DNA of 47,869 nucleotides from CAYUVA01 sp964448115 [NCBI: uncultured bacterium] (GTDB taxonomy: Bacteria; CAYUVA01): the NCBI GenBank assembly GCA_964448115.1, contig CAYUVA010000037.1, positions 1-47,869 on the forward strand, given 5' to 3'. The notes below the pieces were generated by a model. That model was not told where the DNA came from. It was given only the letters and a program-made list of their open reading frames with translations, and did no database searches. Of this stretch, positions 23,558 through 31,700 are shown in pieces. The translations under genes and the position numbers were made by a program. How positions within the stretch are numbered: position 1 is the stretch's first letter; each line of letters begins with the position of its first letter.

Positions 23558-25053
23558 GCGAGTCGGTTAACAACCTAGTAATGTTCACTCCGCTTTTGCC
23601 TCTATTTTTCGCGCTTCTTTTATGGCTGCAAGGAGCCGGTAAGAAGGACTCTGTGAAACTTAATCTGTTTCTCATAGGCAGCCTTATGGTTGTTAGCTTC
23701 AATCTTTATTATGTCATTAGGACGACAGCTACCGTTTTGGTTGCTGCCCATCATCTCTTTTTAGTAGATGCTATCGCCACCCTATTTTCGTTAGCTACCA
23801 GCTTGATTATTTTGATGGCTGGGATTTACACCTTCTTTTATTCAAGGCGCTCGCGGCAAACAAGCAAAGGTCGCAGCCCGGTGATAGGCTCTTATCTGGC
23901 TAGCCTGTTGCTGCTGATGGCGACCATGAATTATGGATTCTTTTTAAGGGATCTCTTATATGGCATCTTTTTGTTTATCATATCTGCGGCAGCGGTATGT
24001 CTCGCCTTAGCATCGTTCAACAGAGAGGAGCCTATCTTTATTGCACGAAGATTTATCAAGTTTATCGCTTTGGGCGCGATTTTAGTTGTTCTAGGTTCTT
24101 TTGTATTAAGCGGACTTTTTTACGATTCTGAGGTCTATCCGCTTTTCCCCGGCTTGGATCATTTTTTGGCAGAGAATCGGGGAGAATGGGGATTGGAGTC
24201 TGTATGCGCCCTGGCTGGAGGTTTGCTGTTCTTCGGATTCTTGTTTTTTAGCGGCGGATTTCCGGCTTATATATGGCAGAAGAACTACAGCAAGCGCTTG
24301 CGGGTGGTGGATGCTTTCCTTATCAACGGCTTATTCTCATGCATCGGGCTGTATGGGATGTATCATTGGGTCGCGCCAATTGCACACAGGATAAAACATC
24401 TTGGGATGATCATCATCTTTATAAGCCTTGTCGGCATGTTGTTCGGAGCCATAAGGAGCTTCACCCAGAAGGAACTTCGCAAGTATCTTTTGTATGTAGC
24501 TATTGTGCAGGTCGCCATGGTAATGCTGGGGATCACTGTAAAGAACGGTTCCGCGTTCTCCGGTGGATTATTCCATATATTCAACCAGCTTTTGCTTCGC
24601 TTCTGCCTGGTCGGCGTGCTAGGAGGTGTCATGTTTCGATGTCGCAGCGCTCGAATTACCCAATTGGGAGGGCTGGCGAAAAAGATGCCCATATCGTTTG
24701 TTCTTTATTTCGGGATAGCGTTGGCTCTGGGAGGGATGCCGCCTTTCAGTTCTTTCTGGAGCTTTACTAGCATTGTACTGGGACTCGTTGAGGGGGGATA
24801 CCTCTGGGTTGCCATTGCGGTTGTATTCGCTAATCTGTTGTTTTTTGTATCACTACTCAGTATGGGCAGGAAAATATTCCTGGGAAGAACCATGCCGGCT
24901 GCCGTCTCGGATGATCTGACCATCAAGGAACCTCCATTCGGTTTGCTGGTGCCGGTTACTATTATAGCGGTCATCACGCTGATTTTAGGTCTCTTCCCTC
25001 AAATTATATCACCTTTGATAAAAGCAGCAGGGGACGCTCTGCTGTCAGCGTAG
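23554..25053 (+). CDS. HyfF/NuoN-like membrane subunit with lost channel residues
   Basis: 499 residues with about 13-14 hydrophobic helices; it is the third antiporter-type subunit of the cluster. Retained scaffold features include FTQKELRKYLLYVAIVQVA, matching the NuoN/HyfF loop with the Arg/Lys-rich SIKR-type motif, and GGMPPFSSFW for the TM11-12 loop. The TM5 Glu is absent (LRDLLYGIFLFII), the TM7 Lys position is F232 (FFSGGFP), the neighbouring His is Tyr (PAYIW), and no Lys or Glu is found after MPPFSSFW. Like the HyfB-like subunit, it looks unable to relay protons. Start TTG 23554 is supported by GGAGG with 7-base spacing and overlaps the previous stop. No hydrogenase or NADH-module subunits follow. 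Confidence 0.75.
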   Translation: MSESVNNLVMFTPLLPLFFALLLWLQGAGKKDSVKLNLFLIGSLMVVSFNLYYVIRTTATVLVAAHHLFLVDAIATLFSLATSLIILMAGIYTFFYSRRSRQTSKGRSPVIGSYLASLLLLMATMNYGFFLRDLLYGIFLFIISAAAVCLALASFNREEPIFIARRFIKFIALGAILVVLGSFVLSGLFYDSEVYPLFPGLDHFLAENRGEWGLESVCALAGGLLFFGFLFFSGGFPAYIWQKNYSKRLRVVDAFLINGLFSCIGLYGMYHWVAPIAHRIKHLGMIIIFISLVGMLFGAIRSFTQKELRKYLLYVAIVQVAMVMLGITVKNGSAFSGGLFHIFNQLLLRFCLVGVLGGVMFRCRSARITQLGGLAKKMPISFVLYFGIALALGGMPPFSSFWSFTSIVLGLVEGGYLWVAIAVVFANLLFFVSLLSMGRKIFLGRTMPAAVSDDLTIKEPPFGLLVPVTIIAVITLILGLFPQIISPLIKAAGDALLSA

Positions 25054-25066
25054 TCTTATCCGCATT

Positions 25067-27145
25067 ATGAGACAGGTTATCCCATTAAATAAAGGCTGGC
25101 GATTTTCACCTGTTGAGCAACTGCTCGAGGAGCACAAGGACTATGTCTTCGATGATTCCTCGTGGATACCAGTAGAGCTTCCCCATCAATGGGCATCATT
25201 GTTTAGCCTGCGCCATTACGCAGGTAAGGCTGTTTATCGCCTCCGCTTTGATTTGGAACAGGTCCCCAGGGAGCGGTTCTATTACTTGAGGTTAGGTGGG
25301 ATCTTCTATTATTTCAGGGCTTTCTTAAACGGGAATCTGATCGGAGAATCCCGGGGATACCTATATGATCATGTTCTCGATATAACCATGCATCTTCTGC
25401 GCAGAAATATACTTGTAATCGAGGTTTATTGCCCGTATTCGGAGGGCTTGGTGAACCCCGGGGGAATAGCCTTGCCGGTAACCCTGGAGGCAAGGTTGCC
25501 GATAGCGATCACCCAAGCGAGATTTTCTCCAAGCGTGTTATCGCAAGGAAGAGCTAAACTGGAAGCAAGGCTCAACTGTCTATTACAAAATAAATATTTA
25601 CTGGATCAAAAGGGGATTAGGAATTATCGATCACCACAGGAGGTTGCCTTTCGATACCGCATTGAGCCGATCGGCTTCGATGCCCCGATTACCGAGATGG
25701 AAACCAGCCTGGATCTCTATGATAACGACAACTTCATATTTCATGTCATCGAGTTGAATGAGCCGCGCCTCTGGTGGGGCTGGGACCAGGGGATGCCTAA
25801 TTTATATAGAGTCATAGTGGAACTTCATGGCGAAAAAGGGCTCTTGGATAGAATCGAGTCATCGGTGGGGATCCGATGCATCGCCATGCATAACAAGGCG
25901 CTGTTTCTCAATGGACGAAAATTATATCTGCGAGGCACCAATTACCTTCCTACCAGGCAACTTATGTCAGAGATTACAGAGCAACATCTGCGCACCAACC
26001 TTGATCTGATCAAGAAGGCTAATATCAACACGGTAAGGGTATTATCGCATATTGAACCACCAGCTTTTTATGATATCTGCGATGAGATGGGCATTCTAGT
26101 CTGGCAAGATTTCCCACATCATGGGGATTTAAGATCCTTTGCGACTCGCCAGGCAGCCAATCAAGCGGAACAAATGACTCGCTACCTGCACAATCATCCC
26201 AGCGTGGTGCTCTACTGCTCACATAGCAAGCCTCTTTTCCAGGAAATATCAAAAACCCGAACCAATGCTCGCCAAACGAGTTCATTATCATCTTCTCGAT
26301 TAAACAACTGCATGCTTGCCAGGATGTTAAAGGCGGTCATAGCAGCCTCTGATCCGACAAGGGCTGTTTTGTCTAGTCCGGGAGCGAGCTTTCACTGTGG
26401 AAGGTGCAAGAGGCTATTGAATCGGCTTGAGGGACGGCTCAGGATATTGAAACGACATTTGAAGCTGGTGGGGCAGCTTAGCGCTAAGGCATTCCCAAGT
26501 ATAGAAAACATACCCAAGTTGTTTCATGACAGTATGGAGGATAAGTCGGGTCTTGATAAGTGGTTATTAGAAGACCTGCTGCAAGATGATCAGTTGGAGT
26601 CCTATATCCCCATGCATCAAAGGATTAGCCTGGAGGACTTGGTTAATGCCACCCAGGGATACCAGGCTTTTTTTATCAAGGTGATCATCGAGCGATTGAG
26701 ACTGCTCAAATACAATCTGAACAATGGTGTTATGCATTACTGCTTCAACGATTGCCATCCAGCCATATCATACTCGGTTGTTGACTACTGGGGTCATGCG
26801 AAGAAGGGCTATTATGCGATAAAGGAGAGCTTTGAGCCGCTACAAGCGATTGCTAAGTTGAAATTGGAATCCTACCTGACGCAGGTTAAGGAGGAAATCC
26901 CTTTATTTCTTGTAAACGACACATCAAATGAGTATAATGATATATCTGTGGAAGCTCTTGTTATGCTAAACGATGAGCTAGTTACTTGTGGTCAATGGAC
27001 GCGCAGCATCGAGGCTGATGGGAGACCTGTCGAGCTGGGCAGGCTTCGCTTCGATCCCTTCAAGCCGGGACTATATGAACTAAAAACAAAACTTTATGCA
27101 AGCCAAGGTGTTATACATAACAACTATGAGTTGCTCGTCATATAG
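25067..27145 (+). CDS. GH2-fold (beta-mannosidase/galactosidase-like) protein lacking catalytic glutamates
   Basis: 692 residues. The N-terminal jelly-roll (about 1-145) has the GH2 pattern with WIPVELPHQW and GIFYYFRAFLNG. An Ig-like domain (150-270) and a TIM-barrel start (LNGRKLYLRGTN, NTVRVLSHIEPPAFYDICDE) follow. The acid/base region reads HPSVVLYCSHSKP, where mannosidase-type GH2 enzymes have NE; the Glu position is K388. The nucleophile region reads GQLSAKAFPSIE where the family has SEFGxQxxPS; the Glu position is Q470. The closing strands (CFNDCHPAISYSVVDYWG) are normal. The fold is kept but hydrolysis is unlikely. No signal peptide is seen. It begins 13 bases after the HyfF-like gene and probably shares its transcript. 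Confidence 0.8.
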   Translation: MRQVIPLNKGWRFSPVEQLLEEHKDYVFDDSSWIPVELPHQWASLFSLRHYAGKAVYRLRFDLEQVPRERFYYLRLGGIFYYFRAFLNGNLIGESRGYLYDHVLDITMHLLRRNILVIEVYCPYSEGLVNPGGIALPVTLEARLPIAITQARFSPSVLSQGRAKLEARLNCLLQNKYLLDQKGIRNYRSPQEVAFRYRIEPIGFDAPITEMETSLDLYDNDNFIFHVIELNEPRLWWGWDQGMPNLYRVIVELHGEKGLLDRIESSVGIRCIAMHNKALFLNGRKLYLRGTNYLPTRQLMSEITEQHLRTNLDLIKKANINTVRVLSHIEPPAFYDICDEMGILVWQDFPHHGDLRSFATRQAANQAEQMTRYLHNHPSVVLYCSHSKPLFQEISKTRTNARQTSSLSSSRLNNCMLARMLKAVIAASDPTRAVLSSPGASFHCGRCKRLLNRLEGRLRILKRHLKLVGQLSAKAFPSIENIPKLFHDSMEDKSGLDKWLLEDLLQDDQLESYIPMHQRISLEDLVNATQGYQAFFIKVIIERLRLLKYNLNNGVMHYCFNDCHPAISYSVVDYWGHAKKGYYAIKESFEPLQAIAKLKLESYLTQVKEEIPLFLVNDTSNEYNDISVEALVMLNDELVTCGQWTRSIEADGRPVELGRLRFDPFKPGLYELKTKLYASQGVIHNNYELLVI

Positions 27146-27186
27146 ATATTGAAATGAAAAGATCACACCATAATCAGGAGGATTAG

Positions 27187-28029
27187 ATGAAAGTCAAGAT
27201 GCCTGTATTGTATGCGAGTATCCTCGGAATGCTGGTATTATGCCTTTCAGCAGCCGATGCCCTCCAGGTCAAGGAAGGCGCTTGGGTTCTTTACGAGAAG
27301 ACCTTTACTAACGACAAGGGTGTCAAGCTAACTGGAGATCTCAAGATCTCTGCGTTGGGTAAGGAAAAATTCGAGGGTAAGGACTGTAGATGGATCGAGA
27401 TCCATGAGAACCTCGCAGATAAAAAACGAATCAGCAAACTACTGGTCGAAATCAAAGAACCGAAGGATCTGCAGGACAACCTCCAATTTTGGGGCGAGGT
27501 GCACCGCCTTATCATTCAAGATCAAGGAAAGGAGGCAATGGAGATACCTAGGCAGAGTTATGCTAACTATCTGCCTAACATCCTTGAGTACCCCAGAAAG
27601 GGCGGGAAACATCAACCGACCGTAAAGAAGAGTCAGATCAAGGAACTTAAAAAGGAAAAGCTCGTCATCGCTGATAAGGGAAAAATAAAGGCAGAACATA
27701 AAAGACAGCAGGTCTCCGAGGTATCCAAGATAAACTTGGGATTCATCAACCTGACCGATACACTTGACATCCAAAGCGATCTTTGGGCTAGCGACAAGGT
27801 GCCACTTACCCAGGTCGCCAAGTTCCAAGTCAAGTATAATGTCATATCTGTGAATAAGAAACCCGATGGCGAGGAAGTCAAAAAGGGACCGAAAACTTCT
27901 CAGCTTACGCTAGTGATTAAGGATTATGGAGATAAGGGCGCCAAGAGCATGATCAGCGGCGAGGTAAAGAAGATGCAGCTACCCAAGTTCCCCTTCCTCA
28001 TGCCACAACAACAAAAGGAAGGTAAGTAG
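27187..28029 (+). CDS. Secreted protein of unknown function
   Basis: 280 residues. I do not recognise the family. A signal peptide is clear (MKVKMPVLYASILGMLVLCL, cleavage near ADA-LQ, about 26). The mature part starts with VKEGAWVLYE and alternates Lys/Glu-rich strands, as in lipoprotein-carrier-like or DUF-type periplasmic beta proteins. A Lys-rich middle (about 138-180) looks extended or helical, and the end carries Gln/Lys-rich residues. A strong AGGAGG (27177-27182) with 5-base spacing fixes the start. It lies 41 bases after the GH2-like gene and before the lipoprotein gene. Confidence 0.75.
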   Translation: MKVKMPVLYASILGMLVLCLSAADALQVKEGAWVLYEKTFTNDKGVKLTGDLKISALGKEKFEGKDCRWIEIHENLADKKRISKLLVEIKEPKDLQDNLQFWGEVHRLIIQDQGKEAMEIPRQSYANYLPNILEYPRKGGKHQPTVKKSQIKELKKEKLVIADKGKIKAEHKRQQVSEVSKINLGFINLTDTLDIQSDLWASDKVPLTQVAKFQVKYNVISVNKKPDGEEVKKGPKTSQLTLVIKDYGDKGAKSMISGEVKKMQLPKFPFLMPQQQKEGK

Positions 28030-28189
28030 GAGCAATATAAGAAATCCCAAATGGAGTCCTAAAAGAAGAGCCTATCTACCGGGCACGAGATTGCATTATC
28101 GTTTCCACACTATCATTTCTGTGCACTAAAGCATAAGAATAAGCAAAACTAAATTTGTTAAAATTTGGCATTGGTTGCCATTGTTGGGT

Positions 28190-28242
28190 TATAATATCTA
28201 CCGTAGCTGATTACGCTACATACCTGCCCGACAAAACGGGCA
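28190..28242 (+). promoter_or_regulatory. Candidate -10 box followed by two hairpins in the leader of the lipoprotein-ligase operon
   Basis: TATAAT (28190-28195) has only a poor -35 (TTGGCA 28165-28170, 19-base spacer). Just downstream lie GTAGC/GCTAC (28203-28207 and 28215-28219) and TGCCCG/CGGGCA (28225-28230 and 28237-28242, loop ACAAAA). The second stem is perfect. It is not followed by a T-run, so a leader structure is more likely than a terminator. Confidence 0.35.
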
Positions 28243-28273
28243 AGACAATGAAAAATGGGGATGTTAGGATATC

Positions 28274-28795
28274 ATGGATAGAGTTCGCTTGCTTTCAATT
28301 AATATAGCTGTTGCCATCTTTCTCTCCATGAATCTATTCGGTTGCCTAACAACGCGAAAGATAATGGTTGCGCCCGAATACAAGGCGCTCGAAGAGACGA
28401 TAACAAGATTCTGGGAGGCTCGTGTCAGCCAGGATTTCGAGACCATGTATGATATGCATACTCCCCTTTTTACCGATAAGGTCAAGTATGATGATTACTA
28501 CAAGAGGGCTAAGGGCGGTATTGTCGGCACTGTGGAGAAGTTCAAGATAGAGCACATCGAGCTTTCAGAGGATGGAAAAAGTGCTCGCAGTGCTGTTCTT
28601 AAAACTTTCATAATTTATTTCCTTTATGGAGTTGAGCATCGAACCGATATAATCGACTACCAACAATGGATCATGGATGAACAAAGCGGTACCTGGTATA
28701 TAGACGAGGATGCCAAGGACTTCAAACCAGGCAAAAAACAAGACGAGGGATCTGCCCCGTCATTTATGGAGATCTTTGATATTCCAAGCCGATGA
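28274..28795 (+). CDS. Putative lipoprotein with an NTF2/SnoaL-like domain
   Basis: 173 residues. A lipobox-like LFGC places the lipidated Cys at residue 24 after a hydrophobic signal (LSINIAVAIFLSM). The mature part (about 38-150) has the helix-then-sheet pattern of NTF2/SnoaL-like proteins: ETITRFWEARVSQDFETMYD, then strands with KIEHIELSEDGKSARSAV and a final QWIMDEQSGTWYI. The role is unknown; such domains often bind small ligands or protein partners. AGGA lies shortly before the ATG. The O-antigen ligase-like gene starts 3 bases after its stop, so they are co-translated and may work together in the envelope. Confidence 0.75.
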   Translation: MDRVRLLSINIAVAIFLSMNLFGCLTTRKIMVAPEYKALEETITRFWEARVSQDFETMYDMHTPLFTDKVKYDDYYKRAKGGIVGTVEKFKIEHIELSEDGKSARSAVLKTFIIYFLYGVEHRTDIIDYQQWIMDEQSGTWYIDEDAKDFKPGKKQDEGSAPSFMEIFDIPSR

Positions 28796-28798
28796 GAT

Positions 28799-31700
28799 AT
28801 GGCATCAGACAACCAAAAGAGAACATCCAACACGCAATTCCAGGGGGATGCTAGCAGCTTAACTTCAATCGCACGATTTCTTCTTTATATCGCAGTCATA
28901 GCGGTGCCCTTTTTTTATCTGCCAATAATTGAATCACCCTTTCGCCTGCCAAAAGAGTCGATCTTCATTGCTTTGGTCTTGATTGCCGCTTTGATCGTAG
29001 CTTGGGATAAAAAACCGTTCTATCGATATATTTTTCCAGGCTACCTACCGCTGTTGATACTGTTACTATATGTTTTTGCCAGATCGATCGTCAGCAACAG
29101 GGCTCCAAGGATATCGCTTACGGCTTGGTTCTTTTTTCTGGTTTGTATCTTATTCATTTTGCTTGTTTTGCACTTGAATCACAGGGATGGATTTATCAAT
29201 AAGCTTTATTTATTACTTATGGCGACCAGCTTAGCCAATGCGGTTTATGCTGTTCTGCAATACATTGGATTCAATCCCTTATTGGCTCCATTGGGCGAGT
29301 CGCATGTTGATAAGCGCGCCGTTGTTGGGCTTATCGGCAATCCGAATACCCTTTCAGCGTTCATAGCTTCGGCTGGTGTAATATTCATCGCCTGGTGGTT
29401 TTGGGGTAAATCAAACAAGGCATCGATTATCGGTATAGTTGGCGCCATGATTATATTTACAGCCTTGATCCTTAGCGGCTCCAAGACATCATTGGTGGCT
29501 TTCGAGGGTGCTATCGTCTTTTTGTTATCAGTTAAGCTCAGGCTATATCGAATTAAAAGCCTGCTGATCTTCATTTTTATTATCATCATAATGGCAACCG
29601 GAACCGCATATCTATTCCAGGCTGAATCATTGCCCTTGAAGTTTGTCAGCCTGAGCCAGCAGAGCATCGCATACAGAACATTGGTTTACATGGCAACCAT
29701 ACGACTGATCGCGGACAATCCTTTCTTTGGAGTTGGTCCGGGCATCTTTGCAATGGCTTATGCAAAGTATCACCAGTCGGTGGTCGCCGGTGGCAGGTTT
29801 CCCGAATCGGTCGAGATATTCCAGGATGTGTTGCAAGCACACAACGATTACCTCCAAGCAGCAGCAGAGCTGGGATTGCTGGGATTTATTATCATTCTAT
29901 GGCTTATGATCACAGTTGCCGGCTGCTCGATCAATGTTTTGAAACAAAAGGATAACCTCGAAGTCAGAATGATAGGTATTTCCGCAATTGCCGGCTTGAT
30001 TGTAATTGCTTTCGATGGGTTGCTTAGTTTTCCGCTTCACGTCATGCCCTCTATTATGAACTTGCTGATCTTTTATGCATCCATAATTTATATTTGCAAA
30101 AAGAATAAAATAAAATCTCATCGGACGAAGCCCCTAATATTGGGAACTCCAGGCAGGATTTTTATCTCTATGTTTTTGATCTTTCTTATTGTTTTCATGT
30201 TGAGTCCACTGGCGGTGGAGATCCTTTATTTTAAGGCAATGAACAAGGTCTCCAGCGGGGATCTCGATAGAGGTAGGCGTTTATTCAAGATCGCCAACTT
30301 TCCTGTTTTGGGTGGTTCCTGGAAGGTCATGATGGGACTAGGGATAACTCGCCTGAGAGAGGGCGATCCAGATGATGCCTTTTATTTTTTCAGTAATGCC
30401 CTTCGCATATCGCCCAAGCCTGCATTGTTGTATCTTAATCTAGGACGGATGGCTTTGGTGAAAAAGGATTACCAGACCGCTTTGGGGTACTTGCTGGAGG
30501 CTCTAAGGTACGATCCATACTACATGGAGGCTAAGGATACTTTGCTTGCCACCGTGGAATATATTGCCGCCAAGCCAACCATAAGTCCCCTCGACGCAGA
30601 ACAATTGTACAGTGCAACGGTCGATTACCTGAAAGATAGAGCCTCCTTTTGCAAGATCTTCTGCCGATTTTTTCTCGCCAAGGGAGATGTTGATCAGGCG
30701 GATGAGCTTGCCAATAGAGCTTTGGAACTGGAAGCGACAGATCCAGAGATATACCTTTACTTGGGCGATATCGCTTATAAAAAGGGCGATCACCGGCAGG
30801 CTGCCTGGTGGTATTACATCTTCAGCGAGCAGCTTACACGCAAGCCTGAAAAAATGGAGACCAGGCTTGCAAGCCAACTTAAGGAGATTTATCAGGCAGC
30901 CTTCGAGCAGAACGAGCGTCAGATGGTCATAGGATGCCTACAGAATCTCGGATATCATCAGTCGGTAATAAGTTTACTTGAGGATAGGAGAAAACAGGTC
31001 AACGAACTTGCCCTATGGGAGCATTATGAACTTGCTTATGCCTACTATCAGCTTAAAAGATTCGATGATGCAATAACTAAACTAGCAAAAGCAGGCTTCG
31101 ATGACCGCAAAACACTGACCATAAGGTTTTTGCTTGAAGCTCATACAGGTGCTGAAGTGCACCATGGTATCGAATACCTGTTTAAGGCACTGGAAAGACC
31201 TGTATCCATTGAGCTAAAGCACCTGATGGGCTTTCCGAGTAGGGCAAAAGAGCTACTTAAGGAGGGAATTTTATACAAGGGTCTTCGCTTCCGCCTGGAG
31301 ATCCTCGATGACATCGAGTATCTTCATATTGAGGATATCCCCGTGGAATATGGTTTCGAGTCTATTGAGTTTGAGAGGATGGGGATGATCAGCTTCGCAT
31401 ATACAAACGATGGACTGAATCTACTAAGGCAAACAAAGATAGCGCACCAGGATAAGGTTCGCTTCAGCCTAGCTAGCCAAGAGCACATTGAGGGATTGTA
31501 TTTTCAAGTAGATTATCGTGATCTGAATTCATCAGTCGTATCCTTGATCCCCTATTCGAGAAGCGAACACCAGGTATATGAGCAAGCATTAGCTATGCTA
31601 ACCAAGGGGATATTAGTGCCAGATAGAAGTCGAGAAAAATTACCTCAGGACATCGAAAACCTATATATCAAAGAGATTTTGTACATTACGAGGAGAGATT

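Noticed and set aside
19871-25053. Standard formate hydrogenlyase/hydrogenase-4 operon
   Set aside because: No hydrogenase large or small subunit, ferredoxin-like subunit or maturation gene follows the HyfF-like gene in this window.
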